Translations under genes and position numbers: made by a program
The notes under the pieces: generated by a model
Seen by the model: only the letters and a program-made list of their open reading frames with translations
Told to the model about the DNA's origin: nothing
Databases searched by the model: none
DNA from: Paenibacillus solani
Lineage (GTDB): Bacteria; Bacillota; Bacilli; Paenibacillales; Paenibacillaceae
NCBI RefSeq assembly: GCF_001277345.1
Contig: NZ_LIUT01000003.1
Location: 566,430-630,429, forward strand
DNA: 64,000 nucleotides
Direction: 5' to 3'
Shown: in pieces, positions 8,636 to 16,221 of the stretch
How the letters are laid out: each line of letters starts with the position of its first letter
Numbering within the stretch: the stretch's first letter is position 1

Positions 8636-9637
8636 ATGACAACGATGCCACAAGACAACAATATGACGGATCTTTTGATTATCGGTGGCGGACCTGCCGG
8701 TATGTTTGCTGCTTTTTACGGCGGAATGCGCCAAGCTTCGGTAAAACTTATCGAGAGCATGCCTCAGCTTGGAGGCCAATTGGCTGCGCTGTATCCCGAG
8801 AAATATATTTATGACGTTGCGGGTTTCCCAAAAGTAACCGCTCAAGAGCTGGTGAACAATCTTTCCGCACAGATGGATTTGTTTAACACGGATATTCGTC
8901 TTGAAGAAAAAGTCCAATCTGTGGAAAAGCTTGATGAACGCCATTTCGTTGTAAAAACGAATCTGGGCGAACACCATGCCAAAGCCGTGATTATTACAGC
9001 TGGCGTAGGAGCATTCCAACCTCGTCGCTTGGAGATTGAAGGATGCGAGAAATACGAGAAGAACAACCTTCATTATTTCGTCAACGATCTCAGCCGCTTC
9101 AAAGGCAAAAAGGTATTGATCAGCGGAGGCGGTGACTCTGCAGTAGACTGGGCGCTTATGATCGAACCGATCGCGGAACAGGTAACCCTGGTTCACCGTC
9201 GTGATAAATTCCGTGCCCATGAGCATAGTGTTGAGCAGTTAATGGCATCGAAAGTGGATATCATCACCCCAACCGAAATTTCCGAATTGCATGGTGAAGG
9301 TTCCATTACCAAGGTGACGCTTTCGCATATCAAAACCAAAGAAACACAAGAGCTCGAAGTGGACGATGTCATCGTCAATTTTGGATTTGTCTCTTCTCTC
9401 GGCCCGATTTCCGAATGGGGAATTGCCATTGAGAATAACTCCATCGTCGTAGATTCCCGCATGGAAACAAGCATTCCTGGTATTTTTGCCGCCGGCGACA
9501 TCACAACCTATCCGGGTAAGGTTAAACTGATTGCTGTCGGATTCGGTGAAGCACCTACAGCTGTAAATAACGCCAAGGTATACTTCGACCCGGATGCCCG
9601 CTTAGCTCCTGGTCACAGCAGTAACATGAAGCTGTAA
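8636..9637 (+). CDS. yumC: Ferredoxin--NADP(+) reductase, YumC type
   Basis: Thioredoxin-reductase-like flavoprotein that transfers electrons between NADPH and ferredoxin or flavodoxin. The FAD motif IIGGGPAGMFAAFYGG is at the N terminus and the NADPH motif ISGGGDSAVDWA near residue 165. The late FAD motif GIFAAGDITTYPGK follows. The CxxC of thioredoxin reductase is absent, as expected for this class. At 333 aa it matches B. subtilis YumC. GGAGGTG lies 8 nt before the ATG. Confidence 0.95.
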   Translation: MTTMPQDNNMTDLLIIGGGPAGMFAAFYGGMRQASVKLIESMPQLGGQLAALYPEKYIYDVAGFPKVTAQELVNNLSAQMDLFNTDIRLEEKVQSVEKLDERHFVVKTNLGEHHAKAVIITAGVGAFQPRRLEIEGCEKYEKNNLHYFVNDLSRFKGKKVLISGGGDSAVDWALMIEPIAEQVTLVHRRDKFRAHEHSVEQLMASKVDIITPTEISELHGEGSITKVTLSHIKTKETQELEVDDVIVNFGFVSSLGPISEWGIAIENNSIVVDSRMETSIPGIFAAGDITTYPGKVKLIAVGFGEAPTAVNNAKVYFDPDARLAPGHSSNMKL

Positions 9638-9675
9638 TAGCTATAGCTTTTATCTTCATCTGAATACGTATTACT

Positions 9676-9744
9676 ATAGAAAAAAAGGTATCTTCGTTCT
9701 AGAGAGGCCAGGCGCCGCTCAGAGATCGAAGATACCTTTTCTAT
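9676..9744. terminator. Terminator after yumC
   Basis: Outer stem AAAAAGGTATCTTCG with its complement, enclosing about 30 nt with a smaller GC-rich structure, and T-rich on the plus strand. It may also end sda on the minus strand. Confidence 0.8.
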
Positions 9745-9835
9745 TTCTACCCGTCATATGTAGAACTTGGTTGAAGCTCCCACATTATATACGTGCATGT
9801 CGTAAATTTATCTATTCTATATACGAAAAATCGAG

Positions 9836-9979
9836 TTAATGCAGGATGCTACTGGAATCGGTGTCCAAGTTCCGTTTATGAATTTCAGCCAACAGTAGAG
9901 TGATGAACTCTCGCTCCAGCTTCAATTCAACAGCCATATGATAGGAATCGAGAAGCATTTCATCCGTTAACATAGCCAT
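9836..9979 (-). CDS. sda: Sporulation inhibitor Sda
   Basis: Small helical-hairpin protein that blocks the sporulation kinase KinA when replication is perturbed, so that cells do not sporulate with unfinished chromosomes. The 47-aa product follows the Sda pattern: LTDExLLxSY, a central A-x-E-L-x-L-x-R-x-F-I segment, and EIxxRNL. I start at ATG 9979, just after GAGAGG; an ATG at 9973 with 6-nt spacing is equally possible. The extra in-frame codons further upstream overlap the promoter and are not used. A cluster of DnaA boxes lies directly upstream, as known for sda in B. subtilis. Confidence 0.88.
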   Translation of the reverse strand: MAMLTDEMLLDSYHMAVELKLEREFITLLLAEIHKRNLDTDSSSILH

Positions 9980-10013
9980 CCTCTCACACCCCTTCCTCAA
10001 ATTTCCTAAATCT

Positions 10014-10042
10014 ATCATATCAGACATCAGAAAACGGAACAA
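10014..10042 (-). promoter_or_regulatory. Candidate sda promoter
   Basis: On the minus strand TTGTTC and TATGAT are 17 bp apart, with TG forming an extended -10. The weak -35 abuts the DnaA boxes, which fits an activated promoter. Confidence 0.55.
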
Positions 10043-10050
10043 CTGTTCGC

Positions 10051-10164
10051 TTATCCACAGCCTCTTGTGGAAATCCTGTGTATAATTTGTTGGTAAGTGT
10101 AAAAAACTAGGTCATATCAAAGTGGATTATGGGGATAAATGTTATACACAGGATATGTGGAAAT
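10051..10164. promoter_or_regulatory. DnaA-box cluster upstream of sda
   Basis: Three exact matches to TTATNCACA: 10051-10059 (TTATCCACA, plus), 10077-10085 (TTATACACA, minus) and 10142-10150 (TTATACACA, plus). Two 7-of-9 matches (ATTTCCACA, minus) lie at 10066-10074 and 10156-10164. The first box is 9 bp upstream of the candidate sda -35. DnaA control of sda is established in B. subtilis; here it is inferred. Confidence 0.8.
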
Positions 10165-10250
10165 CTACTATAAAAAAAATTGATCAATTATTATATCGGA
10201 ATTTCTCGCTTATTTTTTTATTACCCTATTAAAAATTCATATAAACTAAA

Positions 10251-10913
10251 TTAACTTGGTCTTGTATTAACTTCTAAAATCCATATTTTACCTTCCGTAT
10301 CTACTCCATAATCAAAACCGAGCTCCCCGATCCCTGGAAAGCGGGATTCGAGTAACGAGATACATTGCCTTGTGAGATGACGCATTTCGTTTCGTTTTTC
10401 TACGGCATTAATATGGGGCAACGATAATCGCAGCGCATGACGGCAACGAAGCAGTACTCCCCCTTTGCAGACATTCGTTACGAAAAGCCCAGGACTCGCA
10501 AGCCGCCCAAGCATGGCTCGAAAACCCCATTTTCCCCGTTCCTTAACTACCTTCACCCGGTAATCCAGCGGACGTCCTTGAATTCTGGCCAAATGAATAC
10601 CCTGCTGTATCAAATATCGCCGTCTCAGTCTCAGTCTGTTTAGTACATATAACAGGGAATGCAATGTATTTACATGGACCGAACGCCTTTTGTGAGTTAT
10701 CAAATATCCCGTTTCGTTTTTTTGTATTCGGATGACCCCATTGCCACCAGTGCCCACAATCGGCTTGATCACAACCATTCCATATTCGGTGAGCATGGAG
10801 TCCAGATTATCCCCTCCATATGGCTTGGTAGCTGGAATGTAGGGAGCAACTTCCGGGTCGGTAAGCAACGTTTCCGTTTTCAGCCACTTGCTGGCCAATT
10901 GTCTTCCCGCCAT
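10251..10913 (-). CDS. YheC/YheD-family ATP-grasp protein (spore-coat-associated)
   Basis: 220-aa protein of the YheC/YheD type, ATP-grasp enzymes associated with endospore coats; the substrate is unknown. The features seen are KPIVGTGGNGVIRI (glycine-rich ATP-binding loop), the DYRVKVV segment, and the metal-binding end ELGFDYGVD then WILEVNTRPS. The protein stops right after NTRPS, whereas relatives usually run on, so the C terminus is short. AGGAGG precedes the ATG by about 10 nt. Confidence 0.8.
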   Translation of the reverse strand: MAGRQLASKWLKTETLLTDPEVAPYIPATKPYGGDNLDSMLTEYGMVVIKPIVGTGGNGVIRIQKNETGYLITHKRRSVHVNTLHSLLYVLNRLRLRRRYLIQQGIHLARIQGRPLDYRVKVVKERGKWGFRAMLGRLASPGLFVTNVCKGGVLLRCRHALRLSLPHINAVEKRNEMRHLTRQCISLLESRFPGIGELGFDYGVDTEGKIWILEVNTRPS

Positions 10914-11133
10914 GCTGCTTTCCCCTCCTTTTATTCATGACATACGTTATCCTATTCCTGTATCCGCTATTTGTCTTGGATGATTGTCCTGAACGTATGC
11001 CTAATAATTGGCATTATCGTGTCAGCATAAGGGCTTCCCTTTCCAAATGCTGTGATCTATCGTATAGTTAGGACAGAGATTTGTCTGTAATACATCCATC
11101 ACCCAGGATAATTTAAAGGAGGCTTTATCCCCT

Positions 11134-11343
11134 TTGGCAGACCTGTTTGAAGTTTTGTACTGGATTGCTACTGTCGCCATGTCGGTTGCCTTTGCAGCCA
11201 TAACCATCTTGATCTTTGTCATGGGCTTCAAGTTCATCAAAGACAAGCGCCGTGGCCTCGGCGTGGGCTGTATCGTCTTCTCGCTTGTTGCAGGCGGAAT
11301 GATTGTCGTTATGCTCAACGATACCTTCTTCTTTCCCGTCTAA
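11134..11343 (+). CDS. Small two-helix membrane protein, unknown function
   Basis: 69 aa with hydrophobic segments at about 7-32 and 42-60, separated by a basic loop (KFIKDKRRG). The start is TTG, preceded by AAAGGAGG at 10-nt spacing. It ends in FFFPV and is followed by a strong terminator. I do not recognise a named family with confidence. Confidence 0.65.
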   Translation: MADLFEVLYWIATVAMSVAFAAITILIFVMGFKFIKDKRRGLGVGCIVFSLVAGGMIVVMLNDTFFFPV

Positions 11344-11360
11344 TCGGATAAGAAGAGCAC

Positions 11361-11404
11361 AAAATGCAGCTTCCTTCGTTACTGCGAGGGAAGCTGCATT
11401 TTTT
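11361..11404. terminator. Terminator
   Basis: A 14-bp stem (AAAATGCAGCTTCC with its complement) and a short loop, followed by a T run on the plus strand. Confidence 0.9.
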
Positions 11405-11582
11405 CGTTCTAAATGAGGACTAAACAGCGGTAATTTAACGCGGAAATAACGCGCTACCTGCTGAAATGATTTCATTTTATTGTATTGAAGCCGTAAAAAC
11501 CATTCATTATTTTTGTTGTTATATCAACAAGATGATATCAACGGTATAAATGCTTTCTAAATAAAGGAAATGAGGATATACC

Positions 11583-12280
11583 ATGAGGAACATCATTATA
11601 ATGTCGAGTCTTTTATTAGGAGTTATCGCTTTATCAGCATGTTCAGGGGAAAAAAATTGATTGAAGCAAGTGATATTATTTCAACTCCCGACAGCGGCTA
11701 TCGAGTAGAAAATTTTGAAAAGTTGATAGCCGGCTCGGATCTTGTTGTTATCGGAACGGTAGATAAAGTACATCCAGCGACTAATAGAAATATAAGCTCG
11801 GATAAGTCTGATCCATTTTATGCTGTCTACACTGACCTTGATATTAAAGCGGAACAAATAATTTTCGGAGAGATTAATCAAGGCACTCAAGACATGTTTA
11901 AGATGAAACAATTAGGTGGATTATACGATGGAAAAGAATACCCGACCTACGAACCTATCTTAGAAGAAGGGAAAACATATTTATTTTTCTTGGCTACTTT
12001 CGATAAACTCGGCATACCAGAGGAGCCTTATACATTGGTAGGCACTGATGAAATCGTGGTACCTGTGGAAGATGGGATCGTAAAATTCCATCCATCTCTA
12101 ACTCTCACGGATCCCCTATCAACAAAACAAATCAAAGATGAAACATCCACGAATCATGAAGTTGTTCTAAAGATCGATGATGTCATTGCCGAGGTTGTCA
12201 GAATAGATAATTACCTTCCGGAACCAATTTATAATATAGATAATTATCTTCCGGATATGCCCGATCCAGATAACAAATAG
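11583..12280 (+). pseudogene. Lipoprotein gene split by a frameshift at an A7 run
   Basis: From ATG 11583 (ribosome site GGAAATGAGG nearby) the first 25 codons encode a lipoprotein signal with lipobox LSAC at residues 17-20, then stop at 11658-11660. The long open frame that follows (from about 11657 to 12280) is one base out. A run of seven A at 11650-11656 sits exactly at the join, and one extra A, or a -1 slip on A-AAA-AAT, would restore a lipoprotein of about 230 aa. The body has no family I recognise; it is acidic and ends with a repeated IDNYLP motif. The gene is visibly more AT-rich than its neighbours. It may be a mutation, a sequencing error, or phase-variable or slippage-dependent expression. 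Confidence 0.65.
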
Positions 12281-12326
12281 GCCTCTATAGGAGTGATAGC
12301 ACAAGGCTATCACTCCTATAGAGGCC
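12280..12326. repeat. Perfect 21-bp inverted repeat with 5-nt loop
   Basis: Two perfectly complementary 21-nt arms flank the loop ACAAG, and the left arm begins at the last base of the TAG stop. There is no T run on either side, so it is a hairpin or mRNA-end structure rather than a standard terminator. Confidence 0.85.
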
Positions 12327-12408
12327 GTAATTCAGGACGCACATCCTGTGTAGTGCTCCCATTTCGAATCCGTTCAGATCAACGGATTACAACCGCGTGG
12401 CTACCTGA

Positions 12409-12768
12409 TTAACAAGGCTCTTCGTTCGGTTTACCCGCATCCTTTGCGGTGCGGAAGGAAGAACCGCAGCCGCAAGTAACGGTAGCGTTCGGATTGTGGA
12501 TCGTAAATCCGCCTGTCATGCCGGATTCCTCGAAGTCGATCTCAAGACCGTTCAGGTATTTCAAATCGTCCTTTTCAACAACGACTTTCATATCCTTCAG
12601 GTCCATATATACATCAGCCTCAGATTCTTGATCGTCAAAGCCCATGGCATATGAAAAACCACTGCAACCGCCGGCAGCGACACCCAATCGAAGGAACATA
12701 TTGGGCGTTTCCTGTTCAGCAAGCATTTCTTTCAGACGTTCTGCAGCTGTATCGCTGATTGTTATCAT
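12409..12768 (-). CDS. erpA: A-type Fe-S carrier protein (ErpA/IscA family, YutM-like)
   Basis: 119-aa A-type carrier that passes Fe-S clusters from the SUF scaffold to target proteins. The three conserved cysteines are present, one in GGCSGFSY and two in TCGCGSSF. The C terminus carries an extra tail of about 13 residues ending in Cys. The neighbourhood (YutJ, YuzB and Nfu nearby) matches the B. subtilis yutM region. The gene is divergent from mqnE. Confidence 0.93.
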   Translation of the reverse strand: MITISDTAAERLKEMLAEQETPNMFLRLGVAAGGCSGFSYAMGFDDQESEADVYMDLKDMKVVVEKDDLKYLNGLEIDFEESGMTGGFTIHNPNATVTCGCGSSFRTAKDAGKPNEEPC

Positions 12769-13176
12769 AGGTCACCCTCCTTTTTGTTCATTCTTTAAGT
12801 ATACTCCTGTTCACGTGTTCGCTCAAGGTGGTTATGACGGCCACTTGCCATGAGAGGAATAACCTATTTTCAATTCCTCTATATGTATTGCTACCCCGAA
12901 GGGTCAGGTTTATAATAGGGAAGGAACATGGGCGGCAACTGTTGGATTATTGTCACATCCCCCGGCTAAAAATCGGAAAAAGGTTATGGCTAGTCTACAG
13001 TTGTATTTTTTTTCACAAACCTATTTTGAATAATGATTTTATGCTCGCCCATTCATTACTAACGTTGTTAAACCACTACTACCAAACGGACCGTTCCCTA
13101 ATGGGAGTGATTCACTTTATGATCACTTATGCTGCTCCATTGTCAGGCAGCTCAAGTGTGAACAGGAGGATGGAAT
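12769..13176. other. Intergenic region and long mqnE leader
   Basis: No gene seen. It holds a strong plus-strand promoter (12888-12916) and a leader of about 250 nt. In the leader, CAACTGT (12936-12942) can pair with ACAGTTG (12997-13003), which is followed by TATTTTTTTTC. This looks like a terminator or attenuator with a structured loop. A second inverted repeat (CCCATT/AATGGG) lies near 13050-13110. Confidence 0.4.
12888..12916 (+). promoter_or_regulatory. Sigma-A promoter for mqnE
   Basis: TTGCTA and a perfect TATAAT with a 17-bp spacer, about 260 bp upstream of the mqnE start. Confidence 0.7.
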
Positions 13177-14283
13177 ATGTCCACAATTGTGACACCTTAT
13201 ACCGACCAGAGAATGGCTGAAATCGTTGCGAAAGTCCAAGGCGGCGAACGACTGAATCTCGAAGACGGTGTGTATTTGTATCAAACAGACGATCTGCTTA
13301 CCCTTGGGCAGCTGGCGAATGAAGCCAATCTGCGCAAGAACGGAAAAAAAGTTTATTTTATCGAAAATATGAGTCTCTATTTTACCAACGTATGTGAATC
13401 CCGCTGCGCATTCTGCAATTTCCGTAAAGACCAAGGCGAGGAAGGCTCCTATACCCTGTCCGGCGCTGAGATGATTGAGTATGTAGAACAGCATATTCAT
13501 CCGGGCATTCGTGAATTCCATATCGTTGGCGGACATAATAACCATGTGCCATTCCAGTACTACGTTGATTCCCTCAAGGCACTGAAAGAGCGTTTCCCTG
13601 AAGTAACCCTTAAAGCTTATACGGCTGCCGAGATTGAATTTTTCACCCGCATTAGCGGACTCAGCACTAAGGAAGTGCTGCAAGAGCTTCAAAAAGCAGG
13701 ATTGCAATCTTTAACAGGCGGCGGTGCCGAGATCTTGTCTGATCAATATCGTCAAAAAATGAAGGTAGACAAGGCCAATGTGGATCAGTACCTGGACGTA
13801 CACCGCACTGCACATAAGCTTGGAATGAAAACACACACAACCATGCTGTACGGATCGATCGAGAGCCATGAAGACCGCATTCGCCATATGCTTCAAATCC
13901 GTGATCTGCAGGATGAGACAGGCGGATTCATGGTATTTATTCCTCTCTCCATGCAGCCGAAGAACAAGAACGCAGGCATCATGCGTCGTAACTCCGCTTA
14001 CGAAGATCTCAAAACCATTGCGATCAGTCGTTTGATGCTTGATAATATCGACCATATCAAAGCATACTTCATTAATATCGGTGCGCAATTAACTCAGGTT
14101 GCCCTCAGCTTTGGTGCTTCCGATGTTCATGGTACGATCCTGAAAGAACGCATCAGCCATGCGGCTGGCGCCTTAACTCCGGAAGGTCTGACACGCAAAG
14201 AGCTTGTATGGCTCATCCAGGGTGCTGGCCGAATTCCGGTTGAACGCGATACGTTCTATAACGAAGTTAAGGTTTACGAATAA
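13177..14283 (+). CDS. mqnE: Aminofutalosine synthase (radical SAM, futalosine menaquinone pathway)
   Basis: Radical SAM enzyme that joins SAM to 3-[(1-carboxyvinyl)oxy]benzoate to form aminofutalosine, an early step of futalosine-type menaquinone synthesis. The 368-aa protein has the Cx3Cx2C cluster motif (CESRCAFC) after the LYFTN segment, then the GG(H) and radical SAM beta-strand motifs (EFHIVGGHNNHVPF). It resembles the related CofH and MqnC enzymes, but the N terminus and overall sequence fit MqnE. AGGAGG lies 7 nt before the ATG. No other mqn gene is in the window. Confidence 0.9.
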   Translation: MSTIVTPYTDQRMAEIVAKVQGGERLNLEDGVYLYQTDDLLTLGQLANEANLRKNGKKVYFIENMSLYFTNVCESRCAFCNFRKDQGEEGSYTLSGAEMIEYVEQHIHPGIREFHIVGGHNNHVPFQYYVDSLKALKERFPEVTLKAYTAAEIEFFTRISGLSTKEVLQELQKAGLQSLTGGGAEILSDQYRQKMKVDKANVDQYLDVHRTAHKLGMKTHTTMLYGSIESHEDRIRHMLQIRDLQDETGGFMVFIPLSMQPKNKNAGIMRRNSAYEDLKTIAISRLMLDNIDHIKAYFINIGAQLTQVALSFGASDVHGTILKERISHAAGALTPEGLTRKELVWLIQGAGRIPVERDTFYNEVKVYE

Positions 14284-14365
14284 GCCCTACCGCAGAGATG
14301 AATCAATTGCAGCGTTCCAAGAAACGGAAAATAGGTTAAAGAGATAATATAGCGTGGGTACCCTA

Positions 14366-14388
14366 AGCCGCTTTTAGCGGCGTTTTTC
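14366..14388 (+). terminator. Terminator after mqnE
   Basis: Stem GCCGC/GCGGC with loop TTTTA, followed by GTTTTTCTT. Confidence 0.8.
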
Positions 14389-14435
14389 TTGCGATTGACG
14401 CCCACCTTCTTATTTCTTGAGAAAGGGAGAAATCT

Positions 14436-15494
14436 ATGAAAAAGCTCGTCATTCTCGGCGGAGGCTATGGTGGTCTTGCCCTAATTCAAGAATTATTCAG
14501 CAGCTATCTTCCTCCGGACGTGGAGGTCGTGCTCATCGACCGCATGCCATATCAAGGACTTAAAACCGAATATTATGCACTGGCAGCAGGCACCGTGGCC
14601 GATACCGCCGTTCGTGTGAAATTTCCTGTGTATGACCGTCTCCAGATTGTTTATGGCGAAGTTAAATCCATTGATCTGGACAAAAAGCTGATTAATCTGG
14701 ACAACAATGATCCCGTAGAATACGACCAGCTTGCTATTGCTCTCGGATGTACAGATCGCTATCATGGGGTACCCGGCGCTGAAGAATTTACGTTCAGCCT
14801 GCAATCTTTCTCCGCATCCCGGGAAACCTATTTGAACCTGAACAACCTGAGGCCGTATGCGTCAGTTCATATCATTGGCGGAGGCTTAAGCGGTATCGAG
14901 CTTGCTGCCGATCTCCGTGAAAGTCGGCCCGATCTGAATATCGCCATTTTGGACCGGGGACAACGGGTACTTTCCTCTTTTCCCAACCGATTGTCTGCAT
15001 ATATTCATCGCTGGTTTGAGGAGCATCATGTTGATATCCACAGCGGCGTTTCCGTTTCACGTGTTGAGAAAAACGCTGTGTATAACATGGATGTTCCCAT
15101 TGCAACAGACTTGGCCGTGTGGACAGCCGGGATCCAGCCTGTACAAGTCGTACAGGATCTCGATCTGCCAAAAGACCGCAGCGGACGCATTCTGCTGAAC
15201 GAGTGGTATCAAGTACCCTCCCATCCGGAGGTGTATGTGATCGGAGACTGTGCCAGCCTCCCATTCGTTCCAAGTGCACAAGCTGCTGGTGCTCAAGCCG
15301 AGCAAGTAGGACATGTCATGAAAGCCTTATGGCGTGAGGATACGCCCCGAGTATCTCCGCTTAAGCTGAAGGGGACGCTAGGTTCCCTTGGCAAACATGC
15401 GGGCTTTGGCCTCATGGGCAGCACATCAGTGATGGGCCGGGTGCCAAGAATATTGAAGAGCGGCGTGCTCTGGAAATCCAAGCGTCATTACTAG
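14436..15494 (+). CDS. yutJ: NADH dehydrogenase-like protein, YutJ type
   Basis: 352-aa flavoprotein of the NDH-2 superfamily. The N-terminal FAD motif (ILGGGYGGLALI), the central NAD(P)H motif (IIGGGLSGIELAAD) and the late FAD motif (VYVIGDCASLP) are present. It is shorter than NDH-2 and lacks an obvious membrane-anchoring C terminus. In B. subtilis the yutJ gene lies beside yuzB and yutI, as here. Electron acceptor and role are not known. Confidence 0.85.
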   Translation: MKKLVILGGGYGGLALIQELFSSYLPPDVEVVLIDRMPYQGLKTEYYALAAGTVADTAVRVKFPVYDRLQIVYGEVKSIDLDKKLINLDNNDPVEYDQLAIALGCTDRYHGVPGAEEFTFSLQSFSASRETYLNLNNLRPYASVHIIGGGLSGIELAADLRESRPDLNIAILDRGQRVLSSFPNRLSAYIHRWFEEHHVDIHSGVSVSRVEKNAVYNMDVPIATDLAVWTAGIQPVQVVQDLDLPKDRSGRILLNEWYQVPSHPEVYVIGDCASLPFVPSAQAAGAQAEQVGHVMKALWREDTPRVSPLKLKGTLGSLGKHAGFGLMGSTSVMGRVPRILKSGVLWKSKRHY

Positions 15495-15521
15495 TCTAAA
15501 GGCCTGGGTTATGTGCTTATA

Positions 15522-15541
15522 AATCCTTCTATAGAAGGATT
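15522..15541. repeat. 20-bp perfect palindrome
   Basis: AATCCTTCTATAGAAGGATT is self-complementary and lies between the convergent yutJ and yuzB. There is no T run. It may act as a weak bidirectional end signal. Confidence 0.6.
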
Positions 15542-15561
15542 CCACAGAGCAGAGCGGATCG

Positions 15562-15810
15562 TCAGCTTTTCCCTTCATCGTCCTGAAAGCTTTCAAGTTT
15601 CTGTACAATAACTTCCAGAAGCTCTTCTGCTGTTGGTGCCTCAACCCAATCGCCGTCCACATAGGCGAAAGGCATGAGGTAGCATTGCCCACAACTGGTG
15701 AGGCAGCCATATTCAACAACCTGGCAATCGAATCGGTCTTCAAGCGTGCTCAGTACTTTATCAGTACCGAAGTATGAATTATTTGTACAAAACTCAATGA
15801 TAATGGACAT
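15562..15810 (-). CDS. yuzB: YuzB-family protein (DUF1450)
   Basis: 82-aa small protein of the YuzB/DUF1450 family. Four cysteines (C8, then YGCLTSCGQCY) form a likely metal- or cluster-binding set like the CxxxxC...CxxC pattern of 2Fe-2S thioredoxin-fold proteins. GGCAGG lies upstream of the ATG. It lies divergent from the Nfu gene in a Fe-S neighbourhood. Function is not established. Confidence 0.85.
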   Translation of the reverse strand: MSIIIEFCTNNSYFGTDKVLSTLEDRFDCQVVEYGCLTSCGQCYLMPFAYVDGDWVEAPTAEELLEVIVQKLESFQDDEGKS

Positions 15811-15891
15811 GATATTAGACCTGCCTTAAGATTGGCATTTTATTTTGCCGATTTATGTACTATAATATAGGGAGGAAAGGAGTTGAACAAG

Positions 15892-16137
15892 ATGAGTGAA
15901 AACACGCAAACCACTGTATATGATGAAGTGGCTGAAGTTCTTGATAAACTTCGTCCGTTCCTGCAGCGCGACGGCGGTGACGTGGAATTGGTCGACGTTG
16001 AAGACGGCATCGTTAAGCTGAAATTGATGGGTGCATGCGGTAGCTGTCCAAGCTCCACCATTACTTTGAAAGCCGGGATCGAACGTGCCCTGGTTGAAGA
16101 AGTAGAAGGCATTCAAGAAGTAGTACAAGTATTCTAA
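15892..16137 (+). CDS. NifU-like Fe-S carrier (Nfu, YutI-like)
   Basis: 81-aa NifU C-terminal domain protein that binds and delivers a 4Fe-4S cluster through a CxxC motif (GACGSCPSSTITLK). Start is ATG 15892, with AAAGGAG 9 nt upstream; an in-frame TTG at 15883 is a possible alternative. It pairs functionally with the ErpA-like carrier at 12409. Confidence 0.93.
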   Translation: MSENTQTTVYDEVAEVLDKLRPFLQRDGGDVELVDVEDGIVKLKLMGACGSCPSSTITLKAGIERALVEEVEGIQEVVQVF

Positions 16138-16155
16138 AATTATTCTTTAAACTAT

Positions 16156-16197
16156 AAAGAGTCTTGGCTTCCCCTGTGGAACCAAGACTCTTTTTTT
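16156..16197. terminator. Terminator after the Nfu gene
   Basis: A 12-bp stem (AAAGAGTCTTGG with its complement) and a 13-nt loop, followed by seven T. It also serves the convergent SDR gene. Confidence 0.9.
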
Positions 16198-16221
16198 GAT
16201 AAGGAAACATAGTGCAGTGCG

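Noticed and set aside
12828..13220. Open frame across the mqnE leader
   Set aside because: It overlaps the mqnE start and the leader hairpin, and its product shows no recognisable pattern.
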